This document shows, in pieces, positions 36,709-44,395 of a stretch of 64,000 nt of DNA. Position numbers and translations under genes: made by a program. The notes under the pieces were generated by a model. The model ran no database searches. It was not told the origin of the DNA and saw only the letters and a program-made list of their open reading frames with translations. The stretch's first letter is position 1. Each line of letters begins with the position of its first letter. Source of the stretch: Cellulomonas taurus (GTDB taxonomy: Bacteria; Actinomycetota; Actinomycetes; Actinomycetales; Cellulomonadaceae). The DNA lies in the NCBI RefSeq assembly GCF_012931845.1, contig NZ_CP051884.1, positions 558,001 to 622,000 of the forward strand, given 5' to 3'.

Positions 36709-37101
36709 TCAGCTCGCGGCGGGCGCGGAACCGCCGGAGGAGCTCGACCCGGAGCCGGACGACGCGCCACCCGAGCTGGACGAGCCGCTCGCGCCGTTGG
36801 ACGCACCGCTGGTCGAGCCGGAGCCGGTCGACGTGGTGCCACCCGACGTCGCCGAGCCGCTCGCGCCGGAGGTCCCGGTCGACGCGGTGCCGGACTTGGC
36901 GGGGGCGCTGCTCGACGTGGAGCCGGAACGCGAGTCGGTGCGGTAGAAACCGGAGCCCTTGAACACCACGCCGACGCTGGAGAACAGCTTGCGCAGCTTG
37001 CCGCCGCAGTTCGGGCACTCGGTGAGCGCCTCGTCGCTGAACGACTGGTGGATGTCGAAGGAGTGGCCGCACTCGGTGCAGGTGTAGGCGTAGGTGGGCA
37101 C
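36709..37101 (-). CDS. FmdB-family zinc-ribbon protein with Ser/Gly-rich tail
   Basis: A 130-residue protein. Residues 1-45 (PTYAYTCTECGHSFDIHQSF, then LTECPNCGGKLRKLFS) form a putative zinc ribbon with two CxxC pairs, as in the FmdB/CxxC_CXXC_SSSS family (PF09723). Residues 60-130 are almost entirely Ser, Gly, Thr and Ala. The ribbon is shared by putative regulators; the function of the conserved small family is unknown. The GTG at 37101 gives the canonical VPTYAY start. It ends in a strong terminator. Confidence 0.88.
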   Translation of the reverse strand: MPTYAYTCTECGHSFDIHQSFSDEALTECPNCGGKLRKLFSSVGVVFKGSGFYRTDSRSGSTSSSAPAKSGTASTGTSGASGSATSGGTTSTGSGSTSGASNGASGSSSSGGASSGSGSSSSGGSAPAAS

Positions 37102-37244
37102 TGCTCGTCTCCCGAGGATCAACTGGCCGGGTCTGGCACTCCCGGCGTCCGAGTGCCAATGATACGCGCCCGGTCCAGTCGGCTCGCTCCGCACCGACGC
37201 CGCGCTGGGCGGACTCACTGCGAGGCGTCCGGCGAGGGGCCGCG

Positions 37245-37883
37245 TCAGCGCGGCAGCGGGTGCCAGCCCTCCGGCGTCGCCACCATGTCCACCCGGCGGT
37301 CGTGCTGCTCGCGGGGCAACGGGTGGGTGTCGGCGTCGTAGACCTCGTCGGCGAACACCAGGGCGACCACCGGCACACCGGGCCGGGCGTGCTGCAGGGC
37401 GCGGTCGTACCAGCCGCCACCCTGGCCGAGCCGGGTGCCCGAACTGTCGACCGCGAGGGCGGGGGCCAGGATCAGGTCGGCGCGGGACAGTCCCTCGGCG
37501 CCGAGCGAGGGCGTACCCGGCTCCGGCGGCCGACCCGGTGCGCGCTGCACCAGATCTTCCGGCCCCGCGTAGGCCGCCCACTCCCGGGACAGCCCGGCGC
37601 CGAGCACTGGCAGCAGCACCTCGATGCCCCGCTCGGACAGCAGCTCCAGGATGGCGGTGGTGTCCGGCTCGGAGGGGCGCGCACTGTAGGCGGCGACGCA
37701 GCGGGCCTCGTCCAGTCCGGGCAGGGTGCTCACCACCCGGGCGAGGGCGGCACCGGCCTCGGCGCGCTGCCGGGCGGAGGTGTGGTGGCGAGCGGCGCGC
37801 AACATCGCGCGGAACTCGTCCTTGGTGTCCGTGACGTCCCCGCCGTCCTGGGCAGGCGGATAGGGCTGAGCAGCGGCGCACAT
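37245..37883 (-). CDS. 5-formyltetrahydrofolate cyclo-ligase family protein
   Basis: ATP-dependent enzyme of 212 residues that recovers 5-formyltetrahydrofolate as 5,10-methenyl-THF. Family features are the N-terminal KDEFRAMLRAAR with the substrate-binding basic residues, the ATP/Mg site GTRLGQGGGWYDRAL near 155-170 (usually GGGYYD), and ALVFADEVYD. The ATG at 37883 is supported by GACACT six bases upstream as a leaderless -10. A GTG 47 bases further in (37836) is an alternative. It is divergent from galU with a 66-base gap, a pairing common in actinobacteria. Confidence 0.88.
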   Translation of the reverse strand: MCAAAQPYPPAQDGGDVTDTKDEFRAMLRAARHHTSARQRAEAGAALARVVSTLPGLDEARCVAAYSARPSEPDTTAILELLSERGIEVLLPVLGAGLSREWAAYAGPEDLVQRAPGRPPEPGTPSLGAEGLSRADLILAPALAVDSSGTRLGQGGGWYDRALQHARPGVPVVALVFADEVYDADTHPLPREQHDRRVDMVATPEGWHPLPR

Positions 37884-37949
37884 GTGTCCAGTGTCGCAAA
37901 CATTCGATTGGCCGGGCAGGACCATTGGTGTGCCGTTAGCCTCCGGGGC

Positions 37950-38852
37950 ATGGCGATCCACAAGGCAGTCATTCCCGCAGCCGGTCTCGGCACCCGATTC
38001 CTTCCCGCCACCAAGGCCACGCCCAAGGAGATGCTCCCGGTGGTGGACCAGCCCGCCATCCAGTACGTGGTGGAGGAAGCCGCCGCCGCCGGACTGGACG
38101 ACGTGCTGATCATCACCGGCCGCAACAAGGGCTCGATCGAGGACCACTTCGACGCCGCGCCGGAGGTCGAGCGTGCGCTGGAGAAGAAGGGCGACCACGC
38201 CCGGCTCGACGCCGTGCGCAGGTCCACCGAGCTGGCCCACGTGCACTTCGTCCGTCAGGGCGACCCGAAGGGCCTGGGGCACGCGGTGCTGCAGGCCGCC
38301 GACCACGTCGGTGTGGAACCGTTCGCGGTGCTGCTCGGCGACGACCTGATCGACGCCCGGGACGAGTTGCTGTCCACCATGATCGAGGTCCAGGAGCGGA
38401 CCGGCGGCTCGGTGATCGCGCTGTTGGAGGTCGACCCGGCGCAGATCTCGCTCTACGGGGTGGCCGAGGCCGAACCGATCGAGGGCGGCGACGACCCGGA
38501 TCAGGTGCGGGTGACCGCATTGGTGGAGAAGCCCCCGGTCGACGAGGCGCCGAGCAACCTGGCGATCATCGGCCGCTACGTGCTCAGCCCGGCGGCCTTT
38601 GACGTGCTGCGGCGCACCGAGCCCGGTCGGGGCGGGGAGATCCAGCTCACCGACGCCCTGGCCGAGTTGGCCACCATGCCCGCGGAGCAGGGCGGCGGCG
38701 TATACGGCGTGGTGTTCCGTGGCCGGCGCTACGACACCGGTGACCGCCTGGACTACCTGAAGGCGACCGTGCGACTGGCGGTGGACCGGGACGACCTGGG
38801 CCCCGACTTCCGCGGCTGGCTGGTCGAGTACGTGGACGGTCTGCGCGGCTGA
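37950..38852 (+). CDS. galU: UTP-glucose-1-phosphate uridylyltransferase
   Basis: Makes UDP-glucose from UTP and glucose-1-phosphate for glycolipids, polysaccharides and, via ugd, UDP-glucuronate. The 300 residues match GalU: nucleotide-binding AVIPAAGLGTRFLPATKATPKEML, VDQPAIQYVVEEA, the LGDDLID metal-binding aspartates, VEKPP and GRRYDTGDRLDYLKA. The ATG gives the usual MAIHKAVIPAAG start. It is divergent from the cyclo-ligase gene and is followed by moeA 36 bases downstream. Confidence 0.96.
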   Translation: MAIHKAVIPAAGLGTRFLPATKATPKEMLPVVDQPAIQYVVEEAAAAGLDDVLIITGRNKGSIEDHFDAAPEVERALEKKGDHARLDAVRRSTELAHVHFVRQGDPKGLGHAVLQAADHVGVEPFAVLLGDDLIDARDELLSTMIEVQERTGGSVIALLEVDPAQISLYGVAEAEPIEGGDDPDQVRVTALVEKPPVDEAPSNLAIIGRYVLSPAAFDVLRRTEPGRGGEIQLTDALAELATMPAEQGGGVYGVVFRGRRYDTGDRLDYLKATVRLAVDRDDLGPDFRGWLVEYVDGLRG

Positions 38853-38888
38853 CCCGACGACGCCCACCGGGGCGTGCAGAATGCGGAC

Positions 38889-40109
38889 ATGAGATCCGTC
38901 CAGGACCAATTGGCAGCCGTGCTCGCCGCGGTGGGACCGGTGGCACCGCTCGACGTGGTGTTGACCGACGCCTCCGGCACGATCCTGGCCGAGGACCTGA
39001 TCGCCCCGGTGGATGTCCCGGCGACGCCGCTCGCCGCCTGCGACGGGTACGCGGTGTCGACCGCGGACCTGCAGGGCGCCGACCCGAGCGCGCTGGTGCT
39101 GCCGGTGGTGCACGACGTGCTGGCCGGTGACCCGTCGGTGTTGCGACTCGCCCCCGGTCAGGCGATGCGGATCGCCTCCGGCGGTCAGGTACCGGCCGGT
39201 GCCGACGCGGTGATCGCCGCCGAGCAGACCGACCGGGGCGATGTCCGGGTGGCGTTGAGCCGGGTGCCGTCGCCCGGGGAGAACATCCGGCCCCGCGCGG
39301 TGGACGTGACGGCCGGGCAGGTGGCGCTCGCGGGCGGGATCCGACTGGGCGCGCGGCAGCTCGCGGTGGCAGCGGCCCTCGGCCGACGGCGACTGCGGGT
39401 GCATCCGGCGCCGCGCGTGGTGATCGTGTCGATCGGTTCCGAGCTGGTCGAACCGGGTGCCCCGGGCCGGGACGGCGGCGTCTTCGAGTCGGCCGGGCAC
39501 GCCCTGGAGGTCGCGGTCCGGGACATCGGTGGCACCCCGGTGCGGGTCGGTGCGGTCTCCGACGACCGGGCGCTGCTGCGGGAGGCACTGGAGGACCAGC
39601 TGGTCCGCGCAGACGTGCTGGTGACCACCGGTGGGCTCTCGGAGTACGCGCAGGACACCCTGGCCGACGTGCTGGCACCGCTGGGCACGGTGCGCTTCGA
39701 CCACGTGGCGATGACCCCCGGTTTCCGGCAGGGGTTCGGGACCGTGGGCGGCGGGTCGGGGGCGGTGCCGTTCTTCGCGCTGCCGGGACACCCGGTGGCC
39801 TCGATGGTGGGCTTCGAGCTGTTCGTGCGGCCGGCGCTGCGGGCGATGGCCGGGCACACCGACCTGTTCCGGCCCTCGGTGCGTGCGGTGGCGGACCAGG
39901 GCTGGTCGTCCCCGGCGGGCGTGCGGCAGTTCGTGCCGGTCGCGGTCTCGGGATCGCCGACCGAGGGCTACCGGATGTCGCCGGTGGGGGATCCGGGCCA
40001 GTGGTCGATCGGCGGGCTGGCGCGGGCCAACGCCCTGGCCGTCGTGGGCGAGCAGGACACGGCGGTGGAGGTCGGCCAGTCGGTGCCGTGCCTGGTGCTG
40101 GAGGGGTGA
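38889..40109 (+). CDS. moeA: Molybdopterin molybdotransferase
   Basis: Inserts molybdenum into adenylated molybdopterin. The 406 residues show all MoeA domains: N-terminal MRSVQDQLAAVLAAV, the substrate loop AACDGYAV, GQAMRIASGGQVPAGADAVI, the MPT-binding core VSIGSELVEPG with TTGGLSEYAQDTL, MTPGFRQGFG, and the LPGHPVASMVGFELFVRPAL motif, then a C-terminal barrel. The ATG at 38889 is preferred over a GTG at 38874, since CAGAAT (38877-38882) lies 6 bases before it as a leaderless -10. Its stop overlaps the acetyltransferase start by one base. Confidence 0.94.
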   Translation: MRSVQDQLAAVLAAVGPVAPLDVVLTDASGTILAEDLIAPVDVPATPLAACDGYAVSTADLQGADPSALVLPVVHDVLAGDPSVLRLAPGQAMRIASGGQVPAGADAVIAAEQTDRGDVRVALSRVPSPGENIRPRAVDVTAGQVALAGGIRLGARQLAVAAALGRRRLRVHPAPRVVIVSIGSELVEPGAPGRDGGVFESAGHALEVAVRDIGGTPVRVGAVSDDRALLREALEDQLVRADVLVTTGGLSEYAQDTLADVLAPLGTVRFDHVAMTPGFRQGFGTVGGGSGAVPFFALPGHPVASMVGFELFVRPALRAMAGHTDLFRPSVRAVADQGWSSPAGVRQFVPVAVSGSPTEGYRMSPVGDPGQWSIGGLARANALAVVGEQDTAVEVGQSVPCLVLEG

Positions 40110-40738
40110 TGTCGTCCCGGAGCTGGCCGGTCGAACTGCGCGAGGGGCAGATCCTGCTTCGACCGCTCCGGCGGCAGGACGAGGCGCCGTGGATGCACCT
40201 GCGCGCACTGAACGCCGGGTGGCTCGAACGCTGGGACGCCACGTCGCCGGTGCCCGTGACGGGTCGCCGCCCGACCTTCGGGCAGTTCGTGCGGACCCTC
40301 GACCGGCAGGCACGTGAGGGCAGTTCGCTGCCGTTCGCGGTGGAGTACGCCGGGGAGCTGGTGGGGCAGCTGACCGTCTCCAGCATCACCTACGGGTCGC
40401 TGCACTCGGCGTCCATCGGCTACTGGGTCTCCGAGCACGTCGCCGGGCGCGGCATCATCCCGACCGCGGTGGCGATGGCGACCGATCACAGCTTCGGACC
40501 GCTGGGCCTGCACCGGGTGGAGATCAACATCCGCCCGGAGAACGCGCCCTCCCTGCGGGTGGTGGAGAAGCTCGGATTCCGGGACGAAGGGGTGCGGGAG
40601 CGCTATCTGCACATCCAGGGACGCTGGTGCGACCACCGGACCTTCGCGCTGACCACCGAGGACGTTCCCGCCGGACTGCTGGCCCGTTGGCGACGCACCC
40701 AGTCCACGCGGGACTCGTCGCCCACGCCCGGGGAGTGA
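40109..40738 (+). CDS. GNAT N-acetyltransferase, RimJ/RimL-like
   Basis: A 209-residue acetyl-CoA-dependent transferase. It has ILLRPLRRQDEAPWMHLR at the start, SIGYWVSEHVAGRGIIPTAV (the acetyl-CoA loop Q/R-x-x-G-x-G/A in variant form), GLHRVEINIRPENAPSLRVVEKLGF, and EGVRERYLHIQGRWCDH, as in enzymes acetylating ribosomal-protein N-termini. The true substrate is unknown. The ATG overlaps the moeA stop (TGATG), so it is coupled to moeA, an arrangement common in actinobacteria. Confidence 0.92.
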   Translation: MSSRSWPVELREGQILLRPLRRQDEAPWMHLRALNAGWLERWDATSPVPVTGRRPTFGQFVRTLDRQAREGSSLPFAVEYAGELVGQLTVSSITYGSLHSASIGYWVSEHVAGRGIIPTAVAMATDHSFGPLGLHRVEINIRPENAPSLRVVEKLGFRDEGVRERYLHIQGRWCDHRTFALTTEDVPAGLLARWRRTQSTRDSSPTPGE

Positions 40739-40817
40739 ACTACACGGGTGTGATTACCCCGTCGACACGCCGTGGACGCTCCGAGCCCGCCGCGCATGGT
40801 CCACCTACCGTCAGGGG

Positions 40818-41894
40818 GTGTACGCATTCGCCGGGCCCGCCGTCCTCGCGGTGATCGCCCTGTGGATCGCGTACCTGGTGCCGCACAAACTGCGGCACCG
40901 GCAACAGATGCTCGAGTCGCGGACCGATGACAGGTATTCGGCGGCGTTGCGGGTGCTGGCGGTCAGCGGTCCGGTGGGGTCGCGGCGCCGGCTCCGATCC
41001 GACAACGCAGTCCGGGGGATCCGTCCGGACTGCGGGTCACCACAGAAGAGGACGGCCCTGCTGCACGGGGGCACCGGAGCCCGGATCGGGAACGAGGGAC
41101 GCGACATGGACCGACCGCACACCACCGCGGAGGGCATGGGAGCCGACGCTGCCCGCAAGGTCGCGCAGCTGAAGGCCGCGCATGCCGCCGCCACCGCGCG
41201 CCGCGGTGCCGCCGCCCGCCGACGTGGCGTCCTGGCCACCGCGCTGTCCGCACTAACGGTCGTCGCGTGGGTGGTCGGTGCCGTGACCGCCGTCCCGCTG
41301 TTGGTCGCGCTCGTGCCGACCGTCGTCCTCGGCTCCGTGCTGGTGCTCGGCCGGCGGGCCGTCGTCCAGGGCGAGGCCGCCGAGATCGAGTGGCAGCGCC
41401 GGATCGAGGAGGCCGCCACCCCCGTGGTGCGCGCGCCGCGGCCGGGCCGGGTGGGTGCTTCGGGCCGGGCGGTGCGGGCATCGGTGGACGCCACGCAGGC
41501 CATGCCGCGGGTGAACGACCGGAAGACCGCCGACCCGACGGCGAAGAAGGTCGCCGACGCCGACGCCGACGCCACATGGTCGCCGGTGGATGTGCCCCGG
41601 CCGACCTACACCACCAAGCCGCGTGCGCCGCGGCGCGAGCCCGCCCCGCTGGGTGAGGTCGAGGGTTCGACCGCGGTGCGTCCTGCCCGCACGGTCGCCC
41701 AGCCTGCCGCGGAGACCACGGCAGCCCCGGCCGCCGAGACCGCCGCGGCCCCGGCCGAGACGGCGGCGCGACGGGTGGACGGGGCTGCCGACCCGGCGGT
41801 CCCGGCTGCCGCGACCGCGACCGTGCAGGACGAGCCCACCGGGTCCATCGACCTGAACGCCGTGCTCGCCCGCCGCCGGGCAGCGGGCGAGTGA
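40818..41894 (+). CDS. Conserved actinobacterial membrane protein, function unknown
   Basis: A 358-residue protein with one N-terminal helix (AGPAVLAVIALWIAYLVPHKL, 5-25) and two adjacent helices near 140-180 (ALSALTVVAWVVGAV; LLVALVPTVVLGSVLVLG). A basic coil lies between, and a long Ala/Pro-rich, disordered cytosolic tail (220-358) includes repeated AAETxAAPA units. This layout is frequent downstream of moeA/rimJ in Cellulomonas relatives (recalled, not checked). The GTG start has no ribosome-binding site; TACCGT at 40806-40811 is 6 bases upstream, suggesting a leaderless transcript. I assign no function. Confidence 0.75.
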   Translation: MYAFAGPAVLAVIALWIAYLVPHKLRHRQQMLESRTDDRYSAALRVLAVSGPVGSRRRLRSDNAVRGIRPDCGSPQKRTALLHGGTGARIGNEGRDMDRPHTTAEGMGADAARKVAQLKAAHAAATARRGAAARRRGVLATALSALTVVAWVVGAVTAVPLLVALVPTVVLGSVLVLGRRAVVQGEAAEIEWQRRIEEAATPVVRAPRPGRVGASGRAVRASVDATQAMPRVNDRKTADPTAKKVADADADATWSPVDVPRPTYTTKPRAPRREPAPLGEVEGSTAVRPARTVAQPAAETTAAPAAETAAAPAETAARRVDGAADPAVPAAATATVQDEPTGSIDLNAVLARRRAAGE

Positions 41895-41964
41895 GCCGGT
41901 GTGAACTGAGTGCCGCGGTGTCGTCGACCACCCCGCACGGGTGCTAGGCTGATGACCGCTTCGC

Positions 41965-42037
41965 GGGGCTATGGCGCAGTTGGTAGCGCGTCTCGTTCGC
42001 AATGAGAAGGTCGGGGGTTCGAATCCCCCTAGCTCCA
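41965..42037 (+). tRNA. tRNA-Ala (anticodon CGC)
   Basis: A 73-base cloverleaf: acceptor GGGGCTA/TAGCTCC with one G-T pair, D-arm GCGC-AGTTGGTA-GCGC, anticodon stem TCTCG/TGAGA with loop TTCGCAA, T-arm GGGGG-TTCGAAT-CCCCC, discriminator A. The anticodon CGC reads GCG. CCA is not encoded. A TAGGCT at 41945-41950 is a possible -10. Confidence 0.96.
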
Positions 42038-42048
42038 CCCGCAGGCGC

Positions 42049-42076
42049 AAGGCCCGGAACTTCGGTTTCGGGCCTT
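42049..42076 (+). terminator. Hairpin terminator after tRNA-Ala
   Basis: AAGGCCCGGA (42049-42058) pairs with TTCGGGCCTT (42067-42076) at 9 of 10 positions plus one G-T, with an 8-base loop, 12 bases after the tRNA. Confidence 0.65.
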
Positions 42077-42115
42077 CGTCGTTCGTTGTCCGACCCATCA
42101 GTGATACTGGAACCT

Positions 42116-42466
42116 ATGACCTCCCTCTCCACCGGTGACGGAGCCGGAACCATCCGGTCCGACGACGCTCAGCCGCACCGGTTGGTGATGATCGGGGAGG
42201 TCGATCTGGCGGTCGTGTCCCGGCTGCGCACGCTGCTCGGGGTGGCCGACGACCCGACCCGGCTCGGCGAGGTGCTCACGGGTGTGTCCGAGGTCGACAT
42301 GTCCGAGGTGACTTTCGCGGACTCCTCGGCGCTCGGGGTGATCGGTGCGTTGGTGCTGGACCGGCAGCGCACCGGATCGTCGCCGCTGACGGTGATCGGT
42401 GCCCGGCCCTCGGTGCGCTCGGTGCTGGAGATCAGCGGGATGTCGGCCTTCATCGACCTGCGCTGA
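42116..42466 (+). CDS. STAS-domain protein (anti-sigma factor antagonist type)
   Basis: A 116-residue single STAS domain. HRLVMIGEVDLAVVSRLRTLL forms the first strand and helix, and SEVTFADSSALGVIGALV carries the conserved D-S-S-x-L-G in which the Ser is phosphorylated in SpoIIAA-like proteins. The protein is probably a switch for an anti-sigma kinase, but no RsbW-like partner is encoded nearby. The ATG at 42116 is chosen since the upstream frame overlaps the tRNA. GATACT (42103-42108) lies 7 bases before it, so the transcript may be leaderless. Confidence 0.85.
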   Translation: MTSLSTGDGAGTIRSDDAQPHRLVMIGEVDLAVVSRLRTLLGVADDPTRLGEVLTGVSEVDMSEVTFADSSALGVIGALVLDRQRTGSSPLTVIGARPSVRSVLEISGMSAFIDLR

Positions 42467-42495
42467 GTGTCGGTGCCCGGTCGTACCGTCGCGGT

Positions 42496-43047
42496 ATGAC
42501 CAGCGTCGTGTACTCCACCGCCACCACCCTGACCGGACAGCTCGCCGACGAGCACCACTCACTGTCCTGGCTGTTCGCCGTCGAGTCCGAGGGACCCGAC
42601 CACGAGGCGTTCCTGGCGGGGATCGGGGTCCTGGTCAGTGGATCGAGCACCTACGAGTGGGTGCTGCGGGAGGAGGACCTGCTCGCCCACCCGGAGAAGT
42701 GGCCGAGCTACTACGGCGCCCGGCCGATGGTGGTCTTCACCAGCCGGGAGCTTCCGGTGCCCGAGGGCGCCGACGTGCGCTTCGTGCGGGGACCGGTCGC
42801 CGACGCGCTGCCGAGCATCCGGGCGCTGGCCGGGGAACGGGACATCTGGCTGATCGGCGGCGGCGACCTGGTCGGGCAGTTCGACGACGCGGGGGCGCTG
42901 GACCGGTTGGAACTGACCTACGCCCCGGCGACGCTCCCCGCGGGGATGCCGCTGCTGCCCCGACGGATCGGCCCGGATCGGCTGGTGCTACGGGATGTGC
43001 AGCGCTTCGGGCAGTTCGCGCACCTGAGCTACGACGTCACGCGCTGA
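42496..43047 (+). CDS. RibD C-terminal/dihydrofolate-reductase-like protein
   Basis: A 183-residue NAD(P)H-binding reductase fold: VVYSTATTLTGQLADEHHSLSWLF at the start, a middle part with VLVSGSSTYEW and PMVVFTSRELP, and DIWLIGGGDLVGQFDDAGALDRLEL as the dinucleotide-binding region. It belongs to the stand-alone DHFR-like family (YwjB/YyaP-like) whose substrates are unknown; it is not the essential DHFR. No ribosome-binding site is seen; TACCGT (42484-42489) is 6 bases before the ATG. Confidence 0.88.
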   Translation: MTSVVYSTATTLTGQLADEHHSLSWLFAVESEGPDHEAFLAGIGVLVSGSSTYEWVLREEDLLAHPEKWPSYYGARPMVVFTSRELPVPEGADVRFVRGPVADALPSIRALAGERDIWLIGGGDLVGQFDDAGALDRLELTYAPATLPAGMPLLPRRIGPDRLVLRDVQRFGQFAHLSYDVTR

Positions 43048-43064
43048 GCTGGCAGACTGTCGCG

Positions 43065-44063
43065 GTGAGAGTCGCCTGGACCGCCGTCAAGAAGTGGGTC
43101 GACCCGCTGGTCGTGATGATCGTGGCGGTGTTCGTCCTCGGACTGCTCCTCCCGGCGACCGGCGCGGTGGCGACCGGGGTGGACCGGGTCAGCACGGTCG
43201 CTGTGGTGCTGCTGTTCTTCCTCTACGGCGCGCGGATGTCCACCACTGAGGTGTGGGCGGGGCTGCGCAACTGGCGGTTGCAGGGCGGGATGTTTGCGGC
43301 GACCTATCTGCTGTTCCCCCTGCTGGGGATCGCCGTGCAGCTGCTGCCGGAGTCGGTGCTGCCGGGTGACCTGCAGACGGGTCTGCTGTATCTCTCGCTG
43401 CTGCCTTCCACCATCCAGTCGTCGGTGGTCTTCACCTCGATCGCGCGGGGCAACATCGCCGGGGCGATCTGCGGCGCCACGGTGTCGAACGTGCTCGGCA
43501 TCGTGCTCACCCCGCTGCTGGTCGGGCTGATCATGTCCCGGGCCGGTGGTCCGGTGGGTGGTTCGGCCGGGTCGACGCTGCTGCAACTGCTGCTGCCCTT
43601 CGTGGTCGGGCAGCTGCTCCAGCCGAAGATCGGGAACTGGGTGCGGTCCCACCGGATCGTCACGCTGCTCACCGACCGGGGCACGATCCTGCTGGTCGCC
43701 TACTCCTCGGTGTCGGAGGCGCAGGTCTCCGGGGTGTGGGACGGGCTGACCGTGGGCGTCCTGGTGGTGCTGGTCGTGGTCTGTGCCCTGCTGCTGGCGG
43801 CGATGCTGTCCCTGACCTGGACCGGTGGTCGGTTGCTCGGCCTGGATCGCGCCGACCGGATCGCGTTGCTGATGTGTGGCTCCAAGAAGTCGCTGGCGAC
43901 CGGGTTGCCGATGGCGAGTGTGCTCTTCGGTCCGGTGGCGGCGGCCGGGGTGGCGCTGCCGGTGATCGTCTTCCACCAGTTGCAGCTGGCGACCTGCGCC
44001 GTGATCGCCCGGCGGTTGGCGGCGGGCGAGCCCGATGCGGCTGTGGTGGCCCCGCGGGCGTGA
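43065..44063 (+). CDS. Bile acid:sodium symporter (BASS)-family transporter
   Basis: A 332-residue membrane protein with about nine or ten helices. Typical BASS/YfeH-like (SBF_like, PF13593) segments are FFLYGARMSTTEVWAGLRNW, LPSTIQSSVVFTSIARGNIAGAICGATVSN and LLMCGSKKSLATGLPMASVLF. The family moves organic anions with sodium; its bacterial members act on many substrates and none can be inferred here. The GTG at 43065 has no ribosome-binding site, and CAGACT (43053-43058) is 6 bases upstream. It is followed by a repeat-containing intergenic region. Confidence 0.9.
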   Translation: MRVAWTAVKKWVDPLVVMIVAVFVLGLLLPATGAVATGVDRVSTVAVVLLFFLYGARMSTTEVWAGLRNWRLQGGMFAATYLLFPLLGIAVQLLPESVLPGDLQTGLLYLSLLPSTIQSSVVFTSIARGNIAGAICGATVSNVLGIVLTPLLVGLIMSRAGGPVGGSAGSTLLQLLLPFVVGQLLQPKIGNWVRSHRIVTLLTDRGTILLVAYSSVSEAQVSGVWDGLTVGVLVVLVVVCALLLAAMLSLTWTGGRLLGLDRADRIALLMCGSKKSLATGLPMASVLFGPVAAAGVALPVIVFHQLQLATCAVIARRLAAGEPDAAVVAPRA

Positions 44064-44395
44064 GCCGGTGGGCGCCGCGAGCCTGACCCGACGCGCCCAG
44101 CTCGCCGAGGCGGTGGCGCCCCGCGGGCCGGACCCGGTGTGCGCCGGGGGCTCGGGCCGAGCGGCGCACACACCCGGGCCGAGCGGCGCACACACCCGGG
44201 CCGAGCGGCGCACACACCCGGGCCGGTACGCCGTGCACCGGACTCCGTGTGCAGGGCGCGACCGACCCGGCGTGCGGGGTCGGCGGGGGCGGCGACGATG
44301 GTCGCGCTGTGCAGGACCAGGGCGGTGCGAGCTGCCACGGCACCCCTGAGCTGGGCAGACTAGGGCCGCATCGTCGCCACCCTGGAGGTCTCCCC
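44064..44395. other. 332-base intergenic region with 22-bp tandem repeats
   Basis: No gene is supported. It contains three 22-base tandem repeats (44155-44220) and flanking related fragments. The ribosome-binding site and start of the hexosaminidase gene follow. Confidence 0.6.
44155..44220. repeat. 22-bp tandem repeat, three exact copies
   Basis: Copies at 44155-44176, 44177-44198 and 44199-44220 share GGCCGAGCGG followed by CGCACACACCCG without a mismatch; a partial copy GGCCGGTACG follows. The absence of spacers excludes a CRISPR array. Confidence 0.9.

Noticed and set aside
44155..44220. Possible CRISPR array
   Set aside because: The repeats are contiguous with no spacers, and no cas genes are present.
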